Assembly: GCA_020747065.1 (NCBI GenBank)
Contig: JAGMVK010000002.1
Location: 1,488,001-1,552,000 of the forward strand
Reading direction: 5' to 3'
Source of the DNA: Cadophora sp. MPI-SDFR-AT-0126
Taxonomy: Eukaryota; Ascomycota; Leotiomycetes; Helotiales; Ploettnerulaceae
DNA: 64,000 nucleotides
Each line of letters starts with the position of its first letter. The first letter of the stretch is position 1. The position numbers and the translations under genes were made by a program. This document shows, in pieces, positions 23,540-36,100 of the stretch. The notes beneath the pieces are model-generated. The model saw only the letters and a program-made list of their open reading frames with translations. It made no database searches and was not told the origin of the DNA.

Positions 23540-26500
23540 ATGTCGCCACCAGCCACATCCAAGGCTGTTGAAGGGCCAATCTACGTCGAGGCTACTATGC
23601 CTCCTCCCAAGCCAGCTTCATGTATTATAGGAATCGACGTTGGTGGCACAAACACGGACAGGTGAGGCGTTCTGTCTCTCCAATCGTGGAAATTCCTCAT
23701 CAGGTTTTAGTGTTATCTTACAGAATGAGAAAGTCCTTGCGTGGCACAAAACTCCTACTACGACAGACATCCAGGAAGGCGTGGAACGAGCGATTGCCGC
23801 TGTTGTACAAGAAGCGAAGATACCATCCGATCACGTGGGATCTGTGAAGATTGGTACAACGGTATGTCTCAGCTTTTCCTCAATCAGAAAGCAAGCACAG
23901 ATGAAGGGATGGAATTTGATGCTATCCCGAAGTGCGAAAAGTGTGGAAGCTGCAAGTTCGGCGGCAAGACCTCGGACTGAAGCCATTACCAAGCATTTAC
24001 ATACCCCGCTCAGGGCAGCTACATATGCGAGACCGGAAGTTACTGATCTTCTGTAGCAATTCGTCAATGCTGTCCAAGAACAAGACTCTAGTAAGCTCGA
24101 CAAAGTTGCAATTATTCGACTATGCGGGCCATATTCGAGGGGCTCGCCACCCTTCGTGGACTTCCCTCCCAAACTTCGAGCGTTGATGGAAGGTCACTTT
24201 GGCTACGTGGATGGCGGATATCAAGGTATGTTTCTTCTTGCTCAGAGTTTTCATTTTTCGCTTGGACCGCAAAGTGTTTCAACTGTCAGAAGTCCTTAGA
24301 AGCCAGAACTGATAATCAGCTAGTTGACGGTTCACCAATAATGCCCCTTAATGACAAACAACTGAAGGAGCAAGCATCGATTATCAAGTCGAAATCGATC
24401 ACCAGCGTAGTTATCATTGGCATATACTCGCCCTCGAATCCGAAGCAAGAAGAAGATGCTCGGACAATACTAGCTAAAGAACTCGGTCCCGAATACGACA
24501 TTTCGTGCTCCTATGCCGTCGGCAGATTAGGGTTTCTCGAGCGAGAAAACGCCAGTATCTTGAATGCCAGTCTACGACGATTCGCAAGACATGTCATTGA
24601 TGGATTTCGATACGCCGTACAGAAACTTGGAAGATGCAAGCTGTACATCACACTTAACGACGGCACTTTGAGCAGGGCTTCCACGGCTGCCGAATACCCT
24701 GTCCGATGCTTTTCTTCGGGACCCACGAACAGCGCGCGTGGAGCGGCTTTGCTAGCCAAAGTAGCGACCTCCGACATGTCAGATGATCGCGAGGTCCTTG
24801 TCGTTGACGTAGGAGGGTAAGAGTGTCGGGCCATCGTCTACCATTCCCGAAGCTAATGTTCCTGCAGAACGACCACCGATATTTGCGCGTTGTTGAAGAC
24901 AGGGTACCCGAGACAGTCCGCTGCTTTCGTCAAGATTGCTGGCGTGAGGACAAACTTCACAATTCCCGATGTTAAAAGTATTGCGCTGGGAGGAGGATCA
25001 CTGGTCAGAGTCAGTGGACATCATACGACCGTTGGCCCTGATTCCGTTGGAGCAGCACTTGAGAAGGAGGGTATCTCATTTGGTGGTCAAACACTGACAG
25101 TAGGTCCAGGAATTCGAAGAAAGTTCTCCACAAAATGCTAATTGAACCAAATCAGGCGACTGATCTCGTGTCAAAGAATGCTCTGGCCACAGAACATGTA
25201 TCGTCCCAAGTCAAGACTACTGCTCTACTTGAGATCCAGAGAGCTCTCGAAGAAGCAATCGATATCGTCAAGACGAAACAAGGAGATGCAAAAGTGATTC
25301 TCGTTGGAGGCGGGAGCATTATCATCCCTGGCAAGATTGCTGGTGTTGGTGAGGTCGTGAGGCCGGAGTATCTGGAAGTCGCCAATGCCGTCGGAGCAGC
25401 TGTGAGTATCATTCCTATTGAAAATTATCAGTGTGCTAATGCTGTCCAGATTGGGAAAGTCAGTGGCGCAGTCGACAAGACTGTTGTACCAAAATCTGGG
25501 GCCATCGATCAAGAAATTGAGGCTGCGAAAGTACTTGCCATCGAACGTTGTGTGGCAGCAGGTGGCAACATTAGAACTATCGAGGTCGTGGAAGTCGATG
25601 CCGTCCCCGTCTCATATGTCACAAATGGCGCTACTCGACTTTTGGTCAGGGTTGTGGGAGACTTAGTAGATGGGTACGAAGAGACACATAGCTCACCCGA
25701 CTCACCTATTACCAGCGATACACATGAGAAACTGTCCATCCCGCTGTTGAGGAAAGCTAGCACCGATGCCTCGTCAGCTGCCACTAAGGGCTCGTCGCAC
25801 GAAGTCACCGAGCATATCGATATCAATGCATATCGGCCGCGGATCGAGGGTGATCTTTGGTATTTGTCAGAGTTGGATCTTCAATTCCTCCAAGACGGTA
25901 CAGGAGTGCTTGGTGTCGGAAGTTGCGGCGAGCCGTACCCAGCATATGTTGCATGTTTGCTGGCTCTGAGGAACGGCGAGAGTATCACTATCAGACGGCA
26001 AGATACACTTCCAGATGATGCTGTGGTGCTAGTCGCTGGTTTTATGGTAAGCTGCTCAAGCATTATACGAGACAGAACTGATTAGCTTGAGTAGGGATCG
26101 CCAACTGTTTACCTTGAACGTATTCCTGGCTTAAATGAGTAAGTCGACAAACATCTAGATCAGAGCTCGGCTAAAATATGGACAGAGTCACCGATGCCAT
26201 GAAATGTGTAATGCAAGCAGCCGGAATCTCAAAATTCGACGCCGTTATTCCCAACGAAATCGGAGGCATGAACGCATTCGAGGCTTTACTCGCCGCACAC
26301 CGATTCAACAAAAGTGCGCTGGACTCGGATCTTGTAGCTAGAGCGTACCCAAAAGTATGGCAGACAGTAAGGTGTCTGGAAGACATTCCTATTGCCCCTG
26401 CTGCCGTAGCCGATGGTGTTGGGAATACAATGGTAAAATCTTTCCTCGTCGGTATTTCATGCAATGCTAACGAACTTCAAAGTTGTTCGCCAATCCTCGC

Positions 26501-27206
26501 GATAACCTCGACGCTGAAGATCTCATGCGAGTTGCATGCACAGATCTTGGCTCCCTCTCCGGAATGTGCGTCAATCCAGTGCATGGTATCGAAGCCAGGA
26601 CTTTACCAAAGAACAGCTTCTCTCACGGTACATCTTATCCCAAAACCTTTGCACCCATTTACTCATCAACGTATAGCCTGGATGATCGGTCGCTCCATCG
26701 CCCTCTCTCGCTCCCTCAAACAAGACCCCGTAACCTCCCTGCTCGCCACCGAACACGGCGTCCTCCTCTTCACCGGCAAAATAATATCCGTCACAAGGCA
26801 TGTCGCGGAGGGTTTCACTCGCGGCAGCGTCCTCCTCGAAACCTTCTCCGAAGGCCAGCCCGCCACATCCGACTCCCTCACGTCTCTGCTCGTGGATTTC
26901 GAAAACGAAAATCTAAGTGCTATTCTGCAGACACCGGGACAGGCTGATCAAGTACTTGCCGTTTGCCCGGACCTGATCACCTTCCTCGACAAAGCCAATG
27001 GTGCGCCATTGGGAATATCAGATTATAAATATGGGCTTCGAGTGAGTGTGATTGCGCTACGGGCGCCGCCGATGTGGACTACGGAGCGGGGACTGGAGAT
27101 GGGTGGACCCAAGGCGTTTGGGCTGGATATGGAGTATCAGTCTGTTAGTGTGGGGGAATTCGAGCCGCCGAAGAGTGTCTGGGAGATGTTTGGGGAGGGA
27201 AAGTGA
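23540..27206 (+). CDS. Hydantoinase/oxoprolinase with C-terminal DUF917 domain
   Basis: Eleven exons join exactly into 991 residues: 23540-23661, 23711-23861, 24057-24225, 24324-24816, 24868-25099, 25156-25401, 25450-26046, 26095-26138, 26186-26432, 26483-26627, 26677-27206. The first part is the HyuA type: G-I-D-V-G-G-T-N-T-D at about residue 33, K-I-G-T-T near 90, Y-P-V-R-C-F-S-S-G-P-T-N-S, then V-V-D-V-G-G-T-T-T-D. From about residue 640 a DUF917 domain follows, with G-V-G-S-C-G-E-P, V-A-G-F-M-G-S-P-T and P-N-E-I-G-G-M-N. The family opens cyclic amides (hydantoins, 5-oxoproline) with ATP in the cytosol. Fungal members of this fused form are poorly characterised. Intron 2 is long (195 nt); intron 6 (25402-25449) is 48 nt and stop-free. 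It converges with the solute-binding protein gene. Confidence 0.9.
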
Positions 27207-28430
27207 GGGTATAATATATGACATCGAAGCAAATTTGATGATCAGTTGATGACTTGTGTGTCTTGCTGCACTATGTGGCACAGATATCAGAGGAGAGTCG
27301 ACTTTTGGCCCCCGTGGATAATTGCACGGGCATATTCCACTAGTCTTGTGTGCTAGCTAGAAGACATATTTCAAACTCTAAATCGTAGAAGTGGAATTCT
27401 TGTTTCATTGGCTCGTTAGATGTAAACAAACTAAGCTATTGTGCCTACATGACTCAGTGGTCCTCGGCTACGGGTGTTTTGCTCACCCGTAGTCTCTCGC
27501 TTAAGTGTTTGTTTACTTTTGGAAGACTCCCCACCTCCCAAGTCAACACAAGCCTTTTTTTTCCTCCACATTGCTTGTCTCGAGGTCATGCGAAATGAAT
27601 TTAGCCTTCATCTACATATGGGAAGTGTATGGAGCAAGACAATGTTCAATATGATGAAAATTGGTGGCTGAGATTTCTAGACATAGATTTTGCATTGATA
27701 TCCCTCATGTTCTTTGTGATCGTCGTATCCTTGGGAGATCGCGAAAAGCGGACTTGGTAATGGTATGAGGCTGATATTGGAGGGAAATTGGTAGGAGATC
27801 GCTTGGTGATCACTGCCGACAGGATGGTCATGTTTCTCAATCACTTATGTAAAGTACGTGACTGGATATGTGGGAGGTGGAGGTTGAGCCATGTCATGGC
27901 GAGGAGTAAACTGAATAGAGGGTTTGGGCAATCAGATTCGGCCGATATTCTCTTCGGTCTGCTAAAGTTATGATAGTGTGCGTATAGAGTAAGCTTAGGT
28001 TTGCCATTGTTTTGCCATTCTTTCGGTGGAATGGGGTGATAGTCCTTTTATTTTATTTTTAAAGAATTGCCACGAATAGAAAGCTTTCACGTGGATCGCG
28101 TGGATTTCAACATTTGTATTCTGGTGAAAAGTTTCAGGTTGGCTTATCAGCACTTTGAGCGTTGAAGCACGATATGTCCCTGTAATTTCCTAATAAAGAT
28201 CGTGACTGTGTTGGAGACAACGAAGTGCGGCTGGTTTAACCAGCGAAGTTTGTCAACCATAGCCGGAGAGGCTTATCCATGTCGGCGAGTCTATCTTTCC
28301 GAGAATTTTCACTTGCACTAAATCACAACTTGATCAAATCGAGTATTCTGCCACTTTCTTGGATTTTCTTATCATACACGTTGCTCTAGATACGTTCAGA
28401 AAATCGAAGTTCGCACAAATATTTCGCCTC
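27207..28430. other. Convergent intergenic region
   Basis: About 1.2 kb between two 3' ends, fairly AT-rich, with only short shadow frames. Nothing supported. Confidence 0.6.
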
Positions 28431-29860
28431 TCACAAATCATCAATGAGAGGTGACAGCCCTTGAGCAGTGCCGGTTCTACTCTCAAAGAAGAACCTAAGT
28501 CGCTCAACAGCAGCTCGATCAGACATCCATTGCGCGAACTTCGTTGGTTGTGTCCCTGGCATCTCAAAAATAGATGGGAAGCCTTCAGGTGGAGCGATAT
28601 CTTTTCTCACCGACCAGGTCCCGGTTGAATTTTGGTGTTCCTCGCTCAAGATCCAAGAATGGAGTAACTTTGCGGACTCTGGGTGAGGAGCGTCTTTAAG
28701 AATAGCACCTGTCTGTGGCCACGAGACGAATTGGCCCTCGACTGGGAAAGTGACGTTAATCGGATCGAAGCCACGAAGACCGACAGCTGATGTGAAGGTT
28801 GCGGCGTAGGTACCGTTTGAACTCGCGATGAGGGTAGCTGGGGTTGCGGTTCCGCGGACCCATCTTCAATGTAACGGAAGAGTCAGCAATTGCTACATAT
28901 GGATCTTTTGGGAGGAGGATTCGACATGTCTCTAGAAGATCTTGAGACATCTAAAGGAGGATGTAAGGGGTTCCCTCGGAACCTACCTTGGGTTTTGAGC
29001 AAGCAATGCCTCGAACCATCTCAAGCCATACTGCTTCATGCTATAACGATACAGAAATCAGCCTCGACTTCCCATTGAGTGAAAATCGGATGACTGACAT
29101 GAGATCAAATTGAAAAAGCACCGCGTCATCATCATTGGGGTATGTGAGAACCAATTTATCCTTGAACTCAGGCTTCAGATAATCGGTGTATTCGATAGGA
29201 GTTGTCCCGTTGAGATACTTCGCATAAAAGACGTTTGACCAACTGAATATATAAAGCCCAGAGTAATAGGCGTCAAGGTCTCTGAATTCCTCATAGATGC
29301 CTATCACACTCTCAGCACATAGAGATTCGAAGTATCATAGAGGACTGACTTTCAAATCCAAGTGGCTTGTAGGGAAGAAGCGCGCCTTGACTCTTCCACC
29401 TCGGATAATCATGCAAAGTTTGTAAGATGATGCTATCCACATACACGTTGCCGGATGCGAGCTCTGTATAAAGAAATAATCAATAAGTGTCAAAATATAG
29501 GTGACGGTAGTAGATCTTAAGTTGGCGGATAACGATGAACTTGAATGAAGAGGGGGAACGATCATGGTACTCACGCTGGTCTAGATTCACATCGTGATAT
29601 TTGCTGAGATCCACCGTGACGTTCATTGTAAGGCCAGGGAAGCGGGCTTCGAAAGCAGCTTTCAAGCCATCCTGCTGGTTTTTCTCGTCCCCGCCATGCC
29701 AGACTGTAACGGTTCCTCCCTCTGCTAAGGCAGCTTGGTGCAGCTCATCGAGAGTCCGATTCTCAACTTCAACGAACGAGTTGAATCCCAGCTGAGGATC
29801 GAATGCTGAAACGAGTGAAGTGAGACTGGCAATAACTGCCAAGACCTTAAACAAAGACAT
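28431..29860 (-). CDS. Secreted bacterial-type extracellular solute-binding protein (ABC Fe3+/polyamine SBP fold)
   Basis: Five exons (29575-29860, 29350-29463, 29099-29300, 28987-29040, 28431-28863) give 362 residues. A clear signal peptide (K-V-L-A-V-I-A-S-L-T-S-L-V-S-A) is followed by A-E-G-G-T-V-T-V-W-H-G-G-D-E, the first strand and loop typical of SBP_bac proteins. Next are F-E-A-R-F-P-G, V-D-S-I-I-L-Q-T, W-S-N-V-F-Y-A-K-Y and T-Y-P-N-D-D-D-A-V-L. In bacteria such proteins deliver a ligand to an ABC importer. Fungi have no such importer, so here it should be a free secreted binding protein, perhaps a metal or small-molecule scavenger; that role is inference. The four introns (111, 49, 58 and 123 nt) show it has long been part of a fungal genome. 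No transporter gene is adjacent. Confidence 0.85.
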
Positions 29861-31214
29861 GGTTGAAAAGAGCGACCGAGTTTACTGATGCAGATGAGAG
29901 CAACGAGAGCTGATGGTCGGGAACAGCCCTTGGCGTCCAACTCTTTATATATGGCATCAGATACTGGTACGATCCTACTGTTCCAGACAAATGAGACCGA
30001 AGGACGGAAATATGGAGAAACAATCTCCAAGACATCGTTTCCAACGGCTCCCACAACCCCACTTTCTGCATCGATCCTCCTTCGTGGATGTTGTTTGAAA
30101 CACATGGTTCGATTACTTGAAGGTTTATTAAGCTTAGAATAAGCTTGATTCGCACCACAACTTAATCTGTCTCAACTCCTTGGAATGCAATGTTAAACAG
30201 TAGATGAAAGCTTATATCTGATGAAAGATTTTATGCTTTGTCTACTGTACAGTCGATGGTGTTGTTTATTTTGAAGCCCAAGCTGGGAATGAATGAATGA
30301 ATGATACTACAGATGGCCAATCCGGCTTTGAGTCGGGGAGTGTTCGCAAGGAAGGAACAGCCAGTCGCATCCGAAGTGTGCCCATTGAACCTACCCTCCT
30401 TCCATTCTGGAGAGTCCCGATCGGGTAATCATCGTTGGTTGAATTATCGGATAACATATTAAGGTTAAAGTTCGGGAATTAGCTGGACTTGATGTTGTAA
30501 GTCCCATTAACAGCTGACACCATTTCCACTCCGAATTACGAAACATCCTGAAGCTCATGCACTACATATCGGTATCCCACAAGTGATGCCATGATGAGAT
30601 CTAATCGTCAAGAATTTTTACATCAGAAGAACAGCACCACCACCGACACGAACCCTCTGGCTGAATGCGTGGCGTGGCATGGCATGTCTCTCTCGCTTAA
30701 CCCAACGGCCAGTGACCCCACATTTTGTCGATCCCCCTGATTCCCGTTGCTCACCTTCCTCACCTTCCTCACACCACACCACACCACACCACACCACACC
30801 ACACCACACCACACCACCACCAATAATAAATAAGTCATGCTTAGAGTAAACATAAATTATTGTTGAGGTTCGGAGTATATCTTCAAAATCATACGTAGCG
30901 TCCGGATCACCCTCACTCAAGTCTCTGGCCATCTACTTGGAAAGAGACTCCAACCAAATGCCGGTACGAAAGTACAAGAAAATAAAAGGTAGTGACGTAG
31001 GTCTCGCTTCCCCACATGACGACACACTTTGTAGCTTTCGAGACGAGCCGGGAAGCAAGCCACAGTATTCACATGACAGGAAAGCAAAGCAAGCTCCCTT
31101 AGCTTTGCTTAAGAAGAACTAGATTTTTGCCTCCAGAGCAGAGATCCCCTCTTCCTGGCAACCTTCTCCCGAAAGTCAATTCGTCTTCAAACACTCAGAC
31201 ATACAACTCTCATA
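29861..31214. other. Divergent intergenic region between solute-binding protein and mitochondrial protein genes
   Basis: About 1.35 kb with the promoters of both neighbours. It contains the pentanucleotide repeat listed at 30771-30815 and a TGAA repeat near 30286-30301. Frames that cross the repeat are artefacts of it. Confidence 0.6.
30771..30815. repeat. (ACACC)9 pentanucleotide microsatellite
   Basis: Nine perfect units, then an imperfect ACC run. Confidence 0.95.
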
Positions 31215-32653
31215 ATGTTTACTTCAAGAACAGCCGCGAGAGCAGCAGCTCGGTCAGCGCGGACGCCACTACGAGCCTCTCGACAAGTTCGTTTCCAGAC
31301 TACAAATCAACAGGCTGCAAAAGCCGGTGGTGCTTCAGGTCTGGTTGGAGGATTGGCCGGAGGTTCCCTTGTCTTCTTGGTAAGCTTCAATTGCGCTCGA
31401 AATACTGCCAGAGATCGACTTCAGCTAACAATAAACAGGCTGGTTATGGCTATTACCATTTTTCTGGTCAGTTGGGAAATTTTCCTAAGCTTGCTTCCAC
31501 TTGAGACATTTACTTGTGTCAGTACTAATGTGTCAAATGTAGGCGCAAAGTCGATTGTAAATGCAGCCTCGACCAGCAAAGCTCAGCTGCAGAAGCTCAC
31601 CCAAGGCATTCAAGATTCGGCGCCAGAGCCAAATGAAGCTCTCAAATGGCTCCGCTCTACAACCAGCCGTATGTCCTATTTCCTCTGCCAATTGTCATCA
31701 CGCGGCTCAAGAACATCTTCCTTTTTGTGAAACATCTCTCATCAAGCATATGCTAACTTTGCCGTTACTCAGAATATGCGGCATTTATTCCTGGCGCGAA
31801 ACCCTATGTCGATTCTGCATTCAACGACCTCGACAAGGTACAAGCCAAGCATGGCGATGAAGTTGATAAGATCGTCAACAATGCCTACAAGGAGTTGAAG
31901 GCGGCTACAAAGACTGGCCTAAGTATGGAGACTGCCGTCAAAGCTTGGTCCATTCTCGAGAAAACAATGAGCCAATTGGGTGAGCTCGCCAAGGATTCCG
32001 CGGGCGAGATCATTGATGAGCATCCTGAGCTGAAGGAGAAACTTGGCGGAGGTCTAGACCAATTGAAGGGCATGGCAGATTCATACGGGCCGGAAGCAAA
32101 GAAGGAACTCGACCAGACATATCAACAAATCAAGGATGTTGTCAAAGGTGGTGTTTCGGTGGAGACTATCAACAAAGTCAAGAAATTGGTCGAGGAGAAG
32201 ACTGAGAAGGTGAAGAAGATGGGAGACGAGGCTTGGAAGAAGGGTCTTGAGCAAGCCAAGCCTTATCTCGACAAGAACCCCGAAGTCAAGAAGTTAGTTG
32301 AGGAAAATGCGGATGCGCTCAAGCAGGGCAACATCAGTGAGATCTTCGCCAAGGTCAAGGATGCAGTTTCGTCAGGCAACATAGACAGCTTGCGAGATTA
32401 TGTCAAGCAGGCTGGCGAGAAAGCGAAGCAAAGCGGATTCGGAAAGAATATCGAGCAATATGCTAAGATGATTCCCGGGGGAGACCAGATCCTCCCGAAG
32501 CTGATGAAGCTGCAGGAAGTCGCGAAGACGAGAGGAGATGATGCCGAGAAGATTCTGAAGGAGGCTTTCAAGGATGTTCAGGACGTTCTTAACAAGAAGA
32601 CTGATGAGCTGGAGAAGTTGGCGGACAGTGCGAAGAAAGAAGCGAAGAAGTAG
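31215..32653 (+). CDS. Helical mitochondrial inner-membrane protein of unknown function
   Basis: Four exons (31215-31379, 31439-31466, 31543-31668, 31773-32653) give 399 residues. The first 30 residues are rich in Arg, Ala, Ser and Thr with no acidic residue, a strong mitochondrial presequence. A Gly/Ala-rich hydrophobic segment (G-L-V-G-G-L-A-G-G-S-L-V-F-L-A-G-Y) at about 43-60 is one membrane span. From about 90 to the end the protein is almost all charged amphipathic helix, rich in Lys, Glu and Ala, with repeated V-K-K-L-V-E-E and D-A-x-x-x-G-N-I motifs. This resembles apolipoprotein- or LEA-like helices or coiled coil. I do not recognise a named family. The topology (short matrix tail, one span, long helix) resembles MICOS-type organisers only in outline. 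Exon 2 is just 28 nt, a microexon inside the membrane span. Confidence 0.82.
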
Positions 32654-33103
32654 CTTTAAATCACGATCACCGGCATTGTAAGATATGTAATAGGAAAAGC
32701 ATTGGTACTTTGCAAATTCAATTCATTTTTATCACACTTTCGAACGATCAACGCTTTTCAGTGGCAATGCAGACTGACCGACCAATGATGACGACCGTCC
32801 AGGACCAAGAATAGGAGTTCACAAAACGCAAGTCTTTCTCGATTAGCCATGCCATTCAAGCGCAGAATCTTCCAGTTCAAAGCTCTCTTCATTTTCATTC
32901 TCAACTTTCTAAATCATTCAGCGCTTTGGAGAGGCAATGGGGCACGACTGGTCAGTGAGATCAATCATGCTCACCGAATAATGGACTTGTACAACACGCC
33001 ATGCTTTCTCGTTCACACTTTCCCTCCAACAGAAGCAACTTCCAAGGATCAAAGCTCATTTCTCCATTCCCAACATCCTAGAAGAAAAGTTAATACGTTT
33101 CAG
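32654..33103. other. Convergent intergenic region
   Basis: 450 bp between two 3' ends. No gene seen. Confidence 0.55.
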
Positions 33104-36100
33104 TTAGTGTCTGTAGCGAGAATCGTAATGACCATCATCGTAGCCAGAGTGGGAACGGAAATCACCGTAAGGGGGGCTTCGACGATTAGAGCGACTTTCA
33201 TCGTATCGACCACGGCGGGGATCCTCCGAGTCGGCGTAGTTGGGTCTGTAAGAGTCACCACCACCAAGAGGAGAACGGGGATGCGAGTCTCTGCCACCAC
33301 TGGAAGGAGCAGCACGATTCTTGTTCTGAGCAGAGTGTCCTCTTGAAGGGGTATCACTGGCCATACCGCCTGTATTATTTGATCCAGACACGTTACGGGG
33401 TCCAGTGGGAGGTGCCTTGGATGGAGTATAACTGCCGGGTTTACCACTTGTGTATCCCACTGCGGAGGAATTTCGAGGTCCGGTGGGAGGTGACTTGTTG
33501 GCCATTGGGTTTGATTCGCCGGATTTTTTGGGAGGTGCGTCGCGGTCATACCAGTCAGAGTAAGCAGTGGATCCTGCACCATTGTGGTCGACAGTGTCAG
33601 AACTTTTGTATCCAGCAGGTTCAGCTCGATGTGGCTTGGTAATTTTGGCATTGGAACCAGCAGGATCATAATATCCAGAGACACTGGAGAATTCAGCACC
33701 AAAGTCCTCCTTAGCTTGCGGTCTAGAATTCAGGTCACCACCTGATGTTGAGACATTGCGGGCTGGAGTATTCGAGGAAGAATCTCCATCCGATCTAGTC
33801 ATGACAAATTGCTTAGACGGGATACCACTGCCAGATGATGGGTTGTTGCTGCTGGGGGTGCTCGAGGCGAAACGTCTATCGGCAGCCACTTGTCGAGGCT
33901 TCCGGCTGAGAGGAGCCTGCGAAGCACCAGCAGATTTGTTGGGTGGAAGTGCTGGAGTCTTGCTGACGGAAGAAGACGATTGTCCATTCTTGATACCAGA
34001 GGGTTCAACTTTTGGTGTCTTGCTTGCAGGCGCTGACGATTGACTTCCTTGTCCTGTAGATCCGGAGGATAGTCCCAGACCTAGTTGTCTCTCTTGCCAC
34101 TCCTCGGAATACTTCTCAGGTTCAGGAGCATTGGTGTAGAGGTGAGCGGTGGAGTCAACTGGCTTCTGCTTCTCATGTCGCTTGTCGCCTGCCGGTCTCT
34201 TGCGAAAGTTCAATCCCGGATGAACAGCGGGGGGGGGGGGGGACCCTTTCGACTGCCACTTCCTGGATTTGAGGGTCGACCTGATCTGGAGTACGATCCA
34301 TTTGCCATTGAACGCGGCCCTTGAGGGATTGAAGTTGATTTGCCGTCCGTCGAGTGCGAGAATCTTGGGGATCCTGATACGCTACCAATTCCAGGGCCCA
34401 GCTTTGAGCTGCCTGCGGATCGAACAGATGATGTGAACGGATCACGGGGGTCAGACTTTGCTGTATCATTTGTCAATGCCTTCTCAAGCTTCAGGGGTAA
34501 TCTTCCTGTAGTCGTCAAACTGCCTTTCTTCGAAGGTGCATCTATTTGCATAGGCGAGCGGGTTGAATACGCAGCCTTGTCGTCCTTCGACCTGTTGTAA
34601 AATCTCTTGGCCGAACCTCCTACATTGGCCACACGACCATTGTTGAATTGTTTGTCAACTTGCATTGGGATACCTCTTGAATACGCACTGTCCTCACCCT
34701 TTTTGACTTTAGTATGGGAGTCAGTCTTACTTGACCCATGTGCCGGAGATGCTTTGAATCCTGGCGAGCCAGCAGATTGCGAATTCAACGACTCGATGAT
34801 CTTTGTTGACTGGTCTCCAGAGTTGTCAACATCGGCTCTACCGCCTTGCAGGGTACCGCTTGACATTGATTGTCCCATAATCCCATCCATCCATCATGCC
34901 TGTCACTCTCTTTGGTGTCTTACCATTGTCCGAAGACAAGTCCACTTTGCTTGCAGTATGTCCAGTGCTCTTGGCTGACTTTAGTGGTGATGATCCAGCG
35001 ATCTGCTTGTGACTCTCTGGTCTTCGCGCAGTGCCCAAGTAGCGTGGACGACCAACCCCATGGCGTTCGTCACTAGCAGTGCTCGATTTATCTGAGGTCC
35101 CCCCCACGTCCCGAATTGTTTTCGTGGCGAATGCTCATGCTTGAAAAGCTGACATCAGATCTTGGTCCATATCGAGGTGCCATTCCAGAGTTTTCAGATG
35201 GCGAAATCAGGCTTGTGTTAGCAACTCTCCTGGATCCAGCATGGCTCGACATAGTGAATGATCCCTTCGATGTTCCTGTGCTACTAATACTACGATTAGC
35301 AGAATTGAATTGAGTTGGTGTGTTGCGGCCGGCTTGTGTAGGAGTAACATCCAACGAGCTCAACTCAGGCGAATCAATGATTCGAGGGCGGCTTGACATT
35401 CTCTCGCTGAAGTCCATCGATTCGGTTTGGCCTCTCTTTCTTGAATCAACGGGAGGGCTCTCAACGGCTTTCCCAGGAGCTGGACCCGATACATTTCTGG
35501 CTTGAATGACCGTGCCTCTACTAGGAGTAGATGCAGAGACTGTGCGTTGACCAGTAGCATAAGTGGAACCCGATACATTTCTGGTTGGAGTGATTGTAGC
35601 TATGGGAGGCGTTGGTGTATGATCTGCAAGTCCTCTCTGCGATGGTGGGGTTTGTGCCGCTCGACTGCTAGTACACTGAGAGCCAGCATGTTGAGGAGTA
35701 GTTGCAGCGGTCCGGCGAGTAGTGGCTGCCAGAGTTGTAGGACGGCTCTGTAAGAGGGTATTCTGCGAGAGTCGAGCTGGACTGGATGTGTATGTAGACT
35801 GATAACTATCAGATGCAGGGGCTGTGCGACGGAGTTGCGATGGAATAGCTGGAGCTGCATGATTGACAGAGGCTGGGGGCTTGCTTGAAGTAGCGAAGGT
35901 TGAAGTATTAGCAGGAGTCGCAGTAGTCGCAGCGGTTGCAAGCCGTGGAGGAAAGGTTGGTAGAACTCCTTGAACTGCCTCTTTGGTTCGAAGCTTGATT
36001 CTGTGAATGATCCACTGCGTTACATAGCAATTAGCAATTGACGCATGAAAGAAGTTTAGAGACCAGAAGGATAAGCGGCTCCAGAAGATATTGAAATGTT

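Noticed and set aside
30618..30932. 104-codon frame with a Cys-Gly-Val-Val-Trp repeat
   Set aside because: The repeat is only the translation of the ACACC microsatellite.
34862..34941. Apparent third frameshift at a GATG tandem repeat in the disordered gene
   Set aside because: A strong GTAAGA donor and a CTGCAAG acceptor of matching phase explain it as a 79-nt intron.
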